This document shows positions 1 through 11,974 of a DNA stretch of 64,000 bases, in pieces (position 1 is the first letter of the stretch; each line of letters starts with the position of its first letter). Source of the stretch: Puccinellia tenuiflora (lineage: Eukaryota; Streptophyta; Magnoliopsida; Poales; Poaceae); contig QRDG01000400.1 in assembly GCA_012064385.1 (NCBI GenBank), positions 62,001-126,000 on the forward strand. The letters run 5' to 3'. The notes under the pieces were generated by a model. The model ran no database searches and had not been told where the DNA came from. It worked only from the letters and a program-made list of their open reading frames with translations. Position numbers and translations under genes: made by a program.

Positions 1-115
1 TCATGAAATTTTTTTTATTGTATCTATATGATATCTTAATTATTCTTAATTTTTTATAAACTTGGTCATACTTTACATTCTTTGACTTTCAAAATTTTAT
101 ATGCTTTCTTTTCAG

Positions 116-208
116 GATGAGGTACATACTAGCAGGGTGGGTTCCTACATATCTCTCAATTTGATTGGCGGTAGCACCCCATGTAGCTGCACGCAAGAAA
201 ATAAATAG
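116..208 (+). other. Possible terminal exon of an unknown gene
   Basis: A pyrimidine-rich stretch ending TTTTCAG (109-115) is followed by an open frame of 30 codons that begins DEVHTSRVGSYISLN and stops with TAG at 206-208. This could be the last exon of a gene that starts left of the window, or chance. No domain is recognisable and there is no second exon here to test the frame. Confidence 0.15.
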
Positions 209-484
209 AAAAGAAGTGGGAAATGAGAATAGATGGGTGAAACCCAGAAACATGGGGTACGCCGAGCTATTCTATTTCTAGCGACAAATGGGGATGTCCC
301 AGTATTAAGATTCCATATGTTTCTTACACATACTCTCAAAATCCTAAAAAACGGGGAAAGGTGGTAAGAGGTATGCTGAAAACACAGATTTCTCGTAGAA
401 AATTTACATCATGAACATTTCTTAAAACAAATTTGTAACTTCTTGTGTCGTTAAAGGAAACTTAGTACTATGCAAGGGTGGTGT

Positions 485-814
485 CAGGGCCGGCTCTGAC
501 GTATGGCGAGGTTGGCCCACGCCAAGGGCCCATGTCTGAGAAGGGCCCATTATCGCATATGTATGTAGCGTGAAAAAGAATTTGCCAAACAAAGGATTCG
601 ATCCCACGACCTCAAGCATCAACTTTCGGATGCAAACTGCGCTAACCATCTTGTACGTGAGATGTTTGTGTTTTCCTAGTACCCACGTAGCATAAGTACA
701 TTATCTTTATTTAAAAACTATGCTCTATATACTTTTTGCGTAAATTTATATTATTATTAGGGGCCTATGTCGTCGACATTTCCAAGGGCCCTCCAAAATA
801 TAGAGCCGGCCCTG
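485..814. mobile_element. hAT-type MITE, 330 bp
   Basis: Perfect 13-bp terminal inverted repeats CAGGGCCGGCTCT open and close the element. It is flanked by an exact 8-bp direct repeat GGTGGTGT (477-484 and 815-822), the target duplication length of hAT transposons. There is no transposase, so it is non-autonomous. Its interior is low in GC and holds a tRNA-like segment on the minus strand (listed separately). Confidence 0.9.
588..652 (-). other. tRNA-like segment inside the MITE
   Basis: Read on the minus strand, ATGGTTAGCGCAG resembles the second half of a tRNA D-arm, and GGATCGAATCC about 40 nt later differs from the pol III B box GGTTCGAATCC at one base. The T-stem does not pair well and there is no convincing acceptor stem, so this is a relic or SINE-like piece rather than a working tRNA gene. 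Confidence 0.4.
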
Positions 815-822
815 GGTGGTGT

Positions 823-1005
823 CATAAGGCTTGAACTCTTGAAGTCGGGTGGGTGAGAGGTGCTAGGATTGTGCGATCGCTCTCCTTATCGACGATGTTG
901 TAGCGTGGGAGATGATCACAAAGGCTGGCTTATTCGTATTTTACTTCATTGGTTGTTTGCCTTAGCTTAGTTTCTGTTATGTGCTGAGAAGTTGCCGAGA
1001 CGCCA
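823..1005. other. Host flank left of the CACTA insertion
   Basis: Nothing recognisable is seen here. It continues after the CACTA at 16463, which makes one uninterrupted host sequence once a single CCA is removed. Confidence 0.5.
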
Positions 1006-1019
1006 CACTAGTGGAAAAA

Positions 1020-1230
1020 CAAGCTCTAGTACCGGTTCCAGAGAGCCTATAGTACCGGTTGGGCAACCGGTACTAATTAATCGGTACTAAAGGCCCCAAC
1101 CTTTAGTACCGGTTTACTCTGGAACCGGTACTACAGGGGCCTCCACGTGGGCTGGCCGGGAGCCTCAGGGCTGGAGACCTTTGGTACCGGTTCGTAACAC
1201 GAACCGGTACCAAAGGGTTGGGACCCTAAA
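1020..1230. repeat. Left subterminal repeats of the CACTA
   Basis: Copies in both orientations of a short unit built on AGTACCGGTT or GGTACCGGTTCG, several as back-to-back palindromes (for example around 1183-1215). The matching array at the other end is 16205-16435. Confidence 0.85.
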
Positions 1231-1547
1231 CCTGCATTCTCTACCACGGCAGAGAATTGTGCATTTCTCTGCCGTGCCAGAAAAATGCACAATTCTCTGC
1301 CGCGGCAGAGAATCCAGGGTTTAGGGTCTGTATTTGGACCGTTTGTTGTACCAGTATCGCTTCGATGCGCCAGAAACGCGTTTGGTATATATAAGGTATC
1401 TACATGAAGATCAAGTTGATGCATATCAACTTGGTGCATATATATAACACATGTAATTAATTACATAAGATCGCAAATTAAGTAGTACGACTCTCCGAGA
1501 CATACTATATATTACATGTTCCTAGCTCACTATTACATTGAGGCATA

Positions 1548-4203
1548 CTATGAAACAAAATGGTACTCTCCGGAAGGAGGTAGGACTACCCGAATGAAAA
1601 ATCCCGCCAATTCCTCGCCAATTGCTTGGAAGCGGAGCTGTCGGGGGAGCTTCTCCCGCTTTCTTGCCAACTGTAAAAGAATGAGATCGAAATGAATACA
1701 TGAGTCATGTGTATATGTATGTATCAAATCATAATAAAAAAATTATGACTGAAACTCAGCAGAACTGATGGTAACAAAATAAATTTGTGAATATTGTTTA
1801 CGTACCTCTCTATTGAATTTACTATTCGCTCTCTCGTTGACAATCTTGTGAATGTTCTCACAAACATAGTAACCACACAGATGAGTCCCCGTTGGTTGTT
1901 GCTCGCATTTCTGTACAAGAATATAATTCAATCAAACAATAATCAAGTATGATAAATGTGTGTGGACGTAGCTAGGTAGTAGTACTTACTCTCGGACGCC
2001 ATATCAGCTTTGGTTTCCATCCACCTTCCGGATCTTCCGCGATGAACGTTTCCCATACGCTGCCCGACAAAGAAAATCAATAAAAGAGTTATTAATTTGT
2101 TGACATCATCAAATTAACGATGAAGCTGATAAGAATTAATTAAAATTACCTTTTGAGCATATCAAAACAGTGCTTGTACTTTAGAGCCACTGTGGTTGGT
2201 GAGTCATATACTAGAACTTCTCCATCGTGCATTTTAATGACGATAAGAATAAAGTGGAAGCTGCGCACGTTTAAATATGCAGTGTCATAGATATAACTCA
2301 TTACTTAAAATTTTAACATCTGGCCAAAGTATTTAAATAATGACGATAAAGAAGACAGTAACACTCACTCGAACAAGTAAGGCCAAAGTATTTGTTTTTT
2401 GTCACGTTGTCGCTTCAAAAACCTTAGCAAAGTCGCCGGTGTATCCTTGTTATGCAGGGGATCCGTTATGGTTACTTGATGCATTGTCTCCGCGTCAATG
2501 AACCCAATGTCGTTGATATCATCCCTTTTGCATTCGAGCATCTTCAATCTGCATAATATAGCGCACAAAAGATTAAATTGAGGACAATTGCAGAAAATGA
2601 ACGAACTGAGCTAAAGACTTCTCAAATTAGATAAATAAATCACTTACAGACAATAGCAACTGAGCAACGATTTGTCGAGGGCCTGGAGATTATATAACTG
2701 AAAAAGTTCCTTGAAGTCAACGGACACAGCGTATTCTTGGAAGTAGTGCTCCTCCTTAACTCTCACCATGATAGAATCGAACCCGTCCTTTGCACTATTC
2801 AAGTACCAGCTATGCAGTTGGCGCATTCTTGTTGGTAGGACGGAGACATTCTCGACCAAATTATTCCCTTGAACAAATTGATATGCTACTTCAAGTAAGG
2901 CGTTATCGGTATCGGTTGTTTGTTGTTGATGACTTTGAATGGCCTTCTCGTCAAACACCTTGAGAGGGGGAACCGATTGAACGGGTTGTTCTTCGAGCTG
3001 GGGAACGTGTTTCCTTTTCTTTGACTCGACCACCTGTTTCCGTTTTTCCACTTGGACCACCGGTTCCCCTTTTTTCACCCTGACCATCTCGTCATATGAC
3101 CTTTCAATAGAACGCGTATAGTCTGATGACACCGGTTCAGGGTCATATAGATTCTCCACGGTACGCACGACTTTCACCGGATCTAGCGTCTTCAAAAAAG
3201 GCATCTCTGGCACTTTCTTAGCAAAATGGGCAGACACCTGGGAACGAACGATGGCCTTGTTTTCCTCTGCAGATCTTTCCCAAGGTAACTTCTCAAGAGG
3301 CGGCGGTGTTCTCTCCAATCTAGGCATCTTCCTAGGCGGCGAACCGTTCCGCTTAACGGGCGCTCTCTTACGCGGAGGTAACCGAGGTGGTGGACTCGCG
3401 CTGGGCCCCCCCTCCGGTAGGTGTGGACTTTGTTGCTCATGTGGACTGCTACCACGAGGAGTCGATGGCCCTTGCTGCTCATGTGGACTGCCAGCAGGAG
3501 TAGTCGATGGCCCTTGCGGCTCATGTGGACTTTGTTGCACATGTGGACTTCTACCACGAGGAGTCGGTGGCCTTGGCACGGGGCCTGAAAAGACGATGTA
3601 TTTTTTTTCCAGAGGGCGAAACCGCGCTTGACATCGCCCAGTGTCTTCTCCTCGTCACCTCCAGGATGATCAAGATCCATTGTTTCATAAGTAGGCACAA
3701 TGTCATCCACCCCGACAAGAGCACAGTCAGCTGGAATGGGCTGATGATGGTGCGTTGCTCCATCTTGTTGTGGGTAAACATAGCCGACCGCCACCTTAAT
3801 GGACATGTTCCTTATTGGCACATGTAGCTCGCACTCTGTCTTCTCCGTGACATAATCCACGGGGTAGCTTGCTCCACATCCTTCAAGATGCGAGGAACCC
3901 ACGCTGCTTTTCGGCTGAGATGGGGCAGCATCGGCTTGAGGATCTTCTATAAAAGCTGCTGATCAGGTGCCCTCTGCCGACTAGTTGAGTCTGTTAGATT
4001 CTGCTCCAGCTACTGCACCCTAAGTTCCAATGTCGATAATCGCTCAGCGCACTTCTTCTTCATTCTCGAACGACTTCTATAACTGTCTGCGCACTCCGGC
4101 CACGCATCCTTCATGGTGAGACCTGGGAGGGTTCGTACTCGTCCAACGTGTTCTGGGTTCCCCAGAGCTAGTGTCAACTCGTCATTCTCTCTATCGGGAA
4201 TGT
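1548..4203 (-). pseudogene. TNP1-Ulp1 gene of the CACTA, 3' half: Ulp1-type cysteine protease
   Basis: This is the C-terminal part of the second CACTA gene. After a Pro/Ser-rich repeat region (3579-3380, ribs of SPHEQQ type) and a KRK-rich stretch comes a typical ULP1/SENP-like domain. Exons can be traced by GT/AG borders: 3579-2648, about 2550-2369, 2262-2152, 2062-1990, 1916-1807 and 1673-1548. The His of FHFILIVIK, the Asp of VYDSP and the Cys of GTHLCGYYVCE are all present, so the catalytic set looks intact. The frame ends FFIRVVLPPSGEYHF near TAG at 1548-1550. Upstream, 4203-3580 has stops and a shift near 3600. In plant CACTA elements this fused protease is known but its role in transposition is unclear. 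The 5' half lies across the LTR element at 10860-11965. Confidence 0.8.
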
Positions 4204-5630
4204 TGATGTCTACACACGCTTCTATTCTTGTAGACAGTGTTGGGCCTCCAAGAGCAGAGGTTTGTAGAACAGCAGCAAGTTTCCCTTAAGTGAATCACCC
4301 AAGGTTTATCGAACTCAGGGAGGTAGAGGTCAAAGGTATCCCTCTCAAGCAACCCTGCAATCACAATACAAAAAGTCTCTTGTGTCCCCAACACACCCAA
4401 TACACTTGTCAGATATATAGGTGCACTAGTTCGGCAAAGAGATAGTGAAATACAAGTAATATGGATGATTATAAGTAGTAATTGCAATCTGAAATAAAAA
4501 TGGCAGCAAGCAAACATGTAGCAGAACTTGTTGTAAACGGTGTTTCAATGCTTAGAAACAAGGCCTAGGGATCATACTTTCACCAGTGGTCACTCTCAAC
4601 AATGCAATCATAATTGAATATAAATATAAGCACTTCAATATACTACTCCGAAGTATTCTCCGACTGGATAACGAACACTAATTTATTGTGTAGGAATGCA
4701 AAAGCACGCATCAAACATATATTCCCAAGTACTAATGAATACCCCACACTGGACCATGAGCATTCATAGGAGGTACTAACACACCACAATTTCATAGAGA
4801 CATCCAACTCAAATAATAAATCAGTGAACAAGTATCTTGTGAAATATAGCCTAAAGACCCAAACGGTGCACACACTGTCACCTTTACACACGTGGGACAA
4901 GGAGTCTCCGGAGATCACATAAATAAAGCCCACTTGAGTAACATAACAACATTTAGATTGCAAAGCTCATGATCACATATAGATCACATCATGGGAGAGA
5001 GATATAGACCACATGGCTACCGGTACGGCCCTCAGCCCCGAGGGAGAACTACTCCCTCCTCATCATGGGAGTCAGCAACGGCGATGAAGATGGTGGTGGA
5101 GTCGATGGAGATGGCTCCGGGGGCACTTCCCCGTCCCGGCAGGGTGTCGGAACAGAGACTTCTGTCCCCCGAAACTTGTCGGCGATGGCGGCGGCGCTGC
5201 AGATGTTTCTTTTCGATGGAGGCTGATTGATTTAGGGTTTTTGCGTCGGGGGAATAAATAGGCGAAAGGGCGGCGGCCGAGGGCACCCGAGGGGCCCACA
5301 CCATGCGGTGGCGCGCCAGAAGGTGGGCCCGCGCCACCCTATGGTGTGGCTGCCTCGTGGCTCCTCTCCGTCTCCCCTTTGGATTCCGTGTACGTGATGG
5401 AAAAATAAGAATGATGCTTTTTGTCCCGTCCAATTCCGAGAATATTTCCTTAAGTACTTTTCTGAAACAGGAAAACAGCAGAAAACAGGAACTGGCACTG
5501 TGGCATCTTGTTAATAGGTTAGTTCCAGAAAATGCATAAAAATGCTATAAGATGTAAACAAAACATGTAGCAAATGGTATGAAAACAAGCATGGATCATA
5601 AGAAATTATAGATACGTTGGAGACGTATCA
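4204..5630 (-). repeat. 3' LTR of the nested LTR element
   Basis: It matches 9431-10859 over its whole length. Ends are TGAT and ATCA on the plus strand. Confidence 0.93.
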
Positions 5631-5645
5631 GCATCCCCAAGCTTA
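5631..5645 (-). other. Polypurine tract of the nested LTR element
   Basis: On the minus strand AAGCTTGGGGATGC directly abuts the 3' LTR, the position where plus-strand DNA synthesis is primed. Confidence 0.75.
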
Positions 5646-8580
5646 GTTCTACTCGTCCTCGAGTAGGTAAAATGATAACAAATAATTTCTTAGGAGACAT
5701 GCTAACTCACAATCTAGATCAACATAGCAATGCAAAGCACATGATGTGAATAAGGTGATCCAAAACAATTGTCTATAGTTGACATTAAGCAAACAATGAT
5801 TAACAAATGCTAGCTAAAAGAAGCTAGAACTTTTCATGAATCAGCGTGTTGGAGACAAGGAACCATACATAAGGTTTAGAAAGAAGGATAGTAAATTGTG
5901 TCTCCAATGTAAAATGTCAATCAATCTTCAAAGCATCAAATTCAGTTAATAATAGAAATAGCCAAGCTCAAGTCAAGTGTCCTTAATCCATCTACTTAAC
6001 TTATCAACTGTTATGTAGTCCACTCAACTAATACAAGCAAGAAGAAGGCTTGGCACCATGAGGTTATGGCAAAGAGAATAATAATGGGGGTTTGGAAGGC
6101 CAAAAAGAAAGGCTCAAATAGTGGAAGAGGTAACCACAAGACAAGAGGAAGTCCCGTAGTAGACACTGAATGAGGAGTAGTGATTGCCATGCAACGGATG
6201 CACATAGAGCTATATGAATGGAAGCTCTCCAATGGAACTAGTGGGGGTGCATCCAACTTGCTTGCTCATGAAGACCTAGAGCTCACTTGAGTAGGCTCAT
6301 CGTTGGAATATACAAGCCAAGTTCTATAATGTTTGGTCCCCACATAGTTATACTAATGAAGCATGAAAACTCACTACAATGATGTAGGTGCTACTAGCAC
6401 AAGTATGGAATAAAAGGATAGTAGTGTTGCCCCCTCTCTCATTTTATATTCTTTTTTTTCTTTTTCTCTTTTTTGCTTTTTGCTTTTTGAGGCCTTTGTG
6501 GCTCTTTTATATTTTTCTCTCATTGGTCTCTTTTGGACTCTTTTGATTGGCCACTTTAGACTCTTTTCAATATGCTCACAGGTAGAGTCAACACTCTATT
6601 TTACAAGATGATCATCACACTTTTTGGTGTACTCAAAACTCAAAGACTAATACATGGTGTATGGTGGATATGCAAGACCGAGCGTAGTGTGGAAAAGATG
6701 TAACACATGTGGAAAACCACGCATCACACTAACTCAAATGGTCAAGCAATACTATATGGTAATGAAGTAAAAATGACATAAAGTCATGTAATGTAAATGA
6801 TGGATGTTGCATGGCAATGTATCTTGGAACAACTATGGAAATGCTGTGATAGGTAGATATGGTGGCTGTTTTGAGGAAGATAGTTGGCTTATGTGTAGGA
6901 GAACAAGATGAAGATCTCCCACGGGGTTGGATGTACTTGCGAAGTATGCACCAATCTCAATGTGAAAAAGGGCAATGCAAAGTATCGAAGAGGCTAGCAA
7001 AATATGGAGGTGGAAGTGCCAAAAACCAAAAAACTCACATAGCATGTCGTATATTGCAAACAACTAACAGTATCAAAGTTTTACAAATGGTTAGAGACAC
7101 CCCGAGAGGGACCGTGGCGGCGACACAAGTGCCCCGTTGGCTTCCCCGACCGTTGCAGTAACTATACCATTAGAAACTTCTTTTCAACTAAGAGGAAATC
7201 ACGACACTAAAGCACTATTGACTTAAGTTGTTTTTAGTTCAGAAAAGTACGGCTCCACGCTCTACTAACACATCTTCACTAATCAGCTCTTAACAACATT
7301 AGCCAACAAATTTTAACCATTAGTTATTTCAATACCTCAAAACAATTGAAGAGGAGCAAGTTATCTACACAATGGTCTACAAGACTATGCAGCTTTTCTC
7401 TATTTCATACCACTATCACAAGCATAGCATTTTCCAATCTAACACATCAACCAAGCAACTAAAACAACTCTCTAACAAATAAGAGTGAAACACAAGAGAG
7501 CTTAACACAAAGAACTAGCAGCCCTAAACAAGATAACATGCTAAAAGCGAGAGCTTACTAGAAAACAAACAGTAGCTAAGAATACTCAACGAATATAAGC
7601 GAAGCACAAGAGTATTCATATGAAAAAGCGGAGCGTGTCTCTCTCCCACACAAGAATGCTAGGATCCAAATTATTAAGCAAACTAAACACACACTCAAAA
7701 TAAAAACAGACGCTCCAAGCAAAATACATAAGATGTAGCGGAATAAAAATATAGTATCACTAGAGATGACCTGATAGTTTTGTCGATGAAGAAGGGGATG
7801 CCTTGGGCATCCCCAAGCTTAGATGCTTGAGTCTTCTTGAATTTGCTGGGGATGACCCACCGGGGCATCCCCAAGCTTAGGCTTTTCACTCTTCTTGATC
7901 TCATCATATCGTCCCTTTTGCTTACTTGAAAACTTCCACCACATCAAACTCAAAGTAATTCTCATTAGAGGGTTAGTGCATAAACCAAAAATTCACAAGT
8001 TCTACTGTGACACAAGCACATCTTAATGCATTATAACATTAGCTACATCCACTTATGCTCAAAGAATCAAAAAGATCCAAATAAACATCGCAAAAGAAGC
8101 AATGCACAATAAAAGGCAGAATCTGTCAAAATCTGAACAGTCTGTAAAGACGAATTTTTTCGAGGCACTAGAGTTGCTCAAATCGAAAATCACTGAACTA
8201 GAAAAAGTTTCATACATATATGAAGATTCAGAACACAAAATCTCAAAGCATTTCGTCGCTTCTGGAATAAATGACGAATTTAACGGTGACAGACAGAAAT
8301 CTGTTTCCTGTGCAGAAATCCAAATATAGCAAAAACTTTCTACTAGAGACCTTACTTGGCACAACATTGCAAGAAAATAAAGATACAAAGAAGTTGCTAC
8401 AAAAGTAAACAAACTTCTTGACTCAAATAAAAGAAAAGATACTGAAAATAAAATGATGGGTTGTCTCCCATAAGCGCTTTTCTTTAAAGCCTTTTAGCTA
8501 GGCATGGTAATTTTGATGATGCTCACATAAAAATGAGAGTTGGAGCACAATAAGGGAGCATCAAGAAGCAACTATAAAAC
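5646..8580. other. Interior of the nested LTR element without genes
   Basis: AT-rich sequence with a T-rich run at 6440-6490. Open frames are short and in no consistent order. No gag, protease, reverse transcriptase or integrase motif was seen on either strand. Confidence 0.6.
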
Positions 8581-9257
8581 TCATTTAAGTCTAACCCACT
8601 TCCTATGCATTGGAATCTTGTAAGTAAATAAATCCATAAAGCATAAATTGACTAGCATAGGAAGACAAAATAGGTGCAACTTCAAAAATTTCAACAAAAG
8701 GAGAGGAGATTCAATGTTATTGTGATATATGAAGCCATGCCTCCCTTTTTCATAAAAACTTTCAGTAGCATCATTGATAAAATCCACAATATAACCATCA
8801 CATGTAAAATTCTTATCATGATCCATATGCATAAAAGTGTCATCATTTTCCACATAAACAAAGTTCTTCTCATTAATAACAACTGGAGCAGGATCATCAT
8901 AAAGAACTTGAACATGATAAACATGTTGTATATTAAAGGGATGGTTTTGGGTGATCCCTCCATAATTATGACAAGTTTCATGAGGATGATTGTAATTATA
9001 ACCCATGTCATAATATTCTTTATAATAATTATCAAAACTGGGGACATAGTATCATCATAAGGAATAGAATATTTATCTTCCAAAGTGTGTTCATCTGTAA
9101 ACATATCATCATTTTTACTAGAAGGAGATGTATCAAACATGTAATCATTAGTAGCAAAAGGATTTTCAAACACCTCATCCCCAAGCTTAGAGTTTTCCAT
9201 AGCATTAGCAAAAATGATTTCCAAAGAACTAATACTAATTTTTTTGTTGTTTTCCAT
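8581..9257 (-). pseudogene. Leader ORF of the non-autonomous LTR element, frameshifted
   Basis: The frame opens MENNKKISISSLEIIFANAM at 9257, about 150 nt downstream of the primer site, where gag would sit. It runs in one frame to about 9050 and then continues in another frame (about 9006-8581, with an Asp/Asn/Tyr/His-rich part such as FINDATESFYEKGRHGFIYH), so one indel separates the halves. Joined length would be around 220 residues. No zinc knuckle or known gag domain is seen. Similar hypothetical proteins recur in Triticeae annotations as I recall. Their function is unknown. Confidence 0.5.
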
Positions 9258-9402
9258 TAAGCCTAACTAGTGAAATTAAAAACAAAAAACAAAAAGATAT
9301 AATTGCAGAATCTAAAGGAAATAACTTCGAGCACTCACACAACAGCAACAGTACTAGAAAATAGCTTAGTAGCCAGATGATGTGAGTACCTTTTACCTTA
9401 CC

Positions 9403-9420
9403 TCCCCGGCAACGGCGCCA
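9403..9420 (-). other. Primer binding site matching tRNA-Asp
   Basis: On the minus strand TGGCGCCGTTGCCGGGG lies 10 nt inside the 5' LTR. This is complementary to the 3' end of plant tRNA-Asp, a primer used by many plant Gypsy families. It fixes the element's orientation. Confidence 0.85.
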
Positions 9421-9430
9421 GAAAATAGCT

Positions 9431-10859
9431 TGATGTCTACACACGCTTCTATTCTTGTAGACAGTGTTGGGCCTCCAAGAGCAGAGGTTTGTAGAACAGC
9501 AGCAAGTTTCCCTTAAGTGAATCACCCAAGGTTTATCGAACTCAGGGAGGTAGAGGTCAAAGGTATCCCTCTCAAGCAACCCTGCAATCACAATACAAAA
9601 AGTCTCTTGTGTACCCAACACACCCAATACACTTGTCAGATGTATAGGTGCACTAGTTCGGCGAAGAGATAGTGAAATACAAGTAATATGGATGATTATA
9701 AGTAGTAATTGCAATCTGAAATAAAAATGGCAGCAAGCAAACATGTAGCAGAACTTGTTGTAAACGGTGTTTCAATGCTTAGAAACAAGGCCTAGGGATC
9801 ATACTTTCACCAGTGGTCACTCTCAACAATGCAATCATAATTGAATATAAATATAAGCACTTCAATATACTACTCCGAAGTATTCTCCGGCTGGATAACG
9901 AACACTAATTCATTGTGTAGGAATGCAAAAGCACGCCTCAAACATATATTCCCAAGTACTAATGAATAACCCACACTGGACCATGAGCATTCATAGGAGA
10001 TACTAACACACCACAATTTCATAGAGACATCCAACTCAAATAATAAATCAGTGAACAAGTATCTTGTGAAATATAGCCTAAAGACCCACACGGTGCACAC
10101 ACTGTCACCTTTACACACGTGGGACAAGGAGTCTCCGGAGATCACATAAATAAAGCCCACTTGAGTAACATAACAACATCTAGATTGCAAAGCTCATGAT
10201 CACATATAGATCACATCATGGGAGAGAGAGATATAGACCACATGGCTACCGGTACGGCCCTCAGCCCCGAGGGAGAACTACTCCCTCCTCATCATGGGAG
10301 TCCGCAACGACGATGAAGATGGTGGTGGAGTCGATGGAGATGGCTCCGGGGGCACTTCCCCGTCCCGGCAGGGTGCCGGAACAGAGACTTCTGTCCCCCG
10401 AAACTTGTCGGCGATGGCGGCGGCGCTGCAGATGTTTCTTTTCGATGGAGGCTGATTGATTTAGGGTTTTTGCGTCGGGGGGAATAAATAGGCGAAAGGG
10501 CGGCGGCCGAGGGCACCCGAGGGGCCCACACCATGCGGTGGCGCGCCAGAAGGTGGGCCCGCGCCACCCTATGGTGTGGCTGCCTCGTGGCTCCTCTCCG
10601 TCTCCCCTTTGGATTCCGTGTACGCGATGGAAAAATAAGAATGATGCTTTTTGTTCCGTCCAATTCCGAGAATATTCCTTAAGTAGTTTTCTGAAACGGG
10701 AAAACAGCAGAAAACAGGAACTGGCACTGTGGCATCTTGTTAATAGGTTAGTTCCAGAAAATGCATAAAAATGCTATAAGATGTAAACAAAATATGTAGC
10801 AAATGGTATGAAAACAAGCATGGATCATAAGAAATTATAGATACGTTGGAGACGTATCA
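9431..10859 (-). repeat. 5' LTR of the nested LTR element
   Basis: Partner of 4204-5630. The target copy AATGT follows at 10860-10864, exactly within the TNP1 coding frame. Confidence 0.93.
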
Positions 10860-11965
10860 AATGTACACTCCCTTTCTAACCTTATCTACTGCATCTTCAA
10901 GCTCCTTGGCGATTTTTTCAATTTTCTTCTTCCATTTACCCTTTGCAACGATCAGCCCTGTCTTTGGGTCCAACCCTGCCCCATGCGCGTACAACCAGAA
11001 CTTGGACCGCTCGGGCCAGTCGTATGTCTGTGGCACGACCCCGTTTTCCAGCAGTTGAGCTTCATATGCTTTCCACTTAGGAATGGCACTCTTGTAGCCA
11101 CCTGACCCCAATTTGTGAAAATATTGCTTCTTCTTAGCATTTTCTACATTTATGGCTGATCGGGACTTATAGTCTGACGAGCTCCTATACGCCTTAAATG
11201 CGGGCCAGAGGGCTCTTAGCTTCTCAAATCTTCCAGTGAATTCTGGACCTTCAGGTCCATAGTTGTCCCATAATTTTTTCTTCCAGGTCTGGAATTGTAT
11301 GGCCATCTTCTTAAAAGTCCATTCCCTAAGCTTCTTCGTCTGGCCTTCCGTGAAGCCTACCGGTAGGTTGAAGTATGGCAGCAGACTCCCCCAAAGTAAC
11401 TCTTTTGTAGCGTCGCTGACATAACTAGCTTCATCGTCAACCGCCGCCTTCTTCGGCTTATGCCAATCTGGAATGGTGATCGGTATAATGTCCCTAACAA
11501 GAACTCCAGCTTGATTTATAAATTTTTTGACGTTCTCTGCGGGTTCCACCGGTTCGCCACTAGCCTTAAATGCGGTGAGGGATAATTTAGCCTCGCCCAA
11601 TAGAGGTTTCGTCGGGCCTCGAGGACCTTGCTTTTTAGCAGATTTGCTCGATGATCCACAAGGCTAAATAAAAAAGGCTCGTTAATAAGTGCAATACAAA
11701 TAAATCGATGCATCTACTGATATAGCATTGCCATAATATACACCTTGCCGGAGTTTGTTCAGGGCACTTCGTTGGCCCTCCTTTCTTCAGACTCAAGTCC
11801 TTCACCGGAGTCGTTCAGAAATTGTGTGGTTAAGTCTTCGCCATCATCATCCTCATCTGGTCGGGCATTATTATATATCACTTGTTGCACCAAATCTTCT
11901 TCCTCCTCATTTCGGATGAAGGGGGGGGGGGGGGGGGGGAGTCCAGATCCATAGCTCAATGTCAC
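10860..11965 (-). pseudogene. TNP1-Ulp1 gene of the CACTA, 5' half: TNP1-like transposase domain
   Basis: The first exon starts at ATG 11965 with a Pro run and an acidic stretch, and ends near 11745. A GT...AG intron (about 11744-11665) leads to an exon that runs open to the LTR insertion (11664-10860). It carries the plant transposase Ptta/En/Spm type domain (KKMAIQFQTWKKKLWDNYG, then KKKQYFHKLGSGGYKSA). This domain is thought to help TNP2 bind subterminal repeats. A TGA lies near 11757 at the end of exon 1, and the LTR element cuts the gene after KVRKGVYI. The reading resumes at 4203 with PDRENDELTLALGNPEHVGR. The 19-G run at 11921-11939 codes the proline stretch. Confidence 0.82.
11921..11939. 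repeat. Homopolymer of 19 G
   Basis: It codes a Pro run in the TNP1 first exon on the minus strand. Its length is likely unstable or a sequencing uncertainty, so the reading frame there should not be trusted. Confidence 0.8.
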
Positions 11966-11974
11966 TTCAAAATT

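Larger units (their letters stand above)
4204..10859 (-). mobile_element. Non-autonomous LTR retrotransposon (Gypsy-like) inside the CACTA
   Basis: Two LTRs of about 1.43 kb (4204-5630 and 9431-10859) start TGATGTCTAC and end GACGTATCA. An exact 5-bp target duplication AATGT lies at 4199-4203 and 10860-10864. The element runs on the minus strand: its 5' LTR is the right one, its primer site is at 9403-9420 and its purine tract at 5631-5645. The 3.8-kb interior has no protease, reverse transcriptase or integrase, only one short conserved-looking ORF. It therefore depends on proteins from another element. The LTRs differ at roughly 20 sites by eye (about 1.5%). The LTR style is very common in Triticeae Gypsy families, but I do not assign a family name. 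Confidence 0.93.

Noticed and set aside
588..652. A functional tRNA gene in the first MITE
   Set aside because: No acceptor stem and a poor T-stem. Kept only as a tRNA-like relic.
4991..5539. ORFs inside the LTR of the nested element (repeated at 10196-10768)
   Set aside because: They lie wholly in the LTR, differ between the two LTR copies by frameshift, and have no known product.
8674..9060. Plus-strand Ile/Met-rich ORF
   Set aside because: Antisense shadow of the leader ORF in the nested LTR element.
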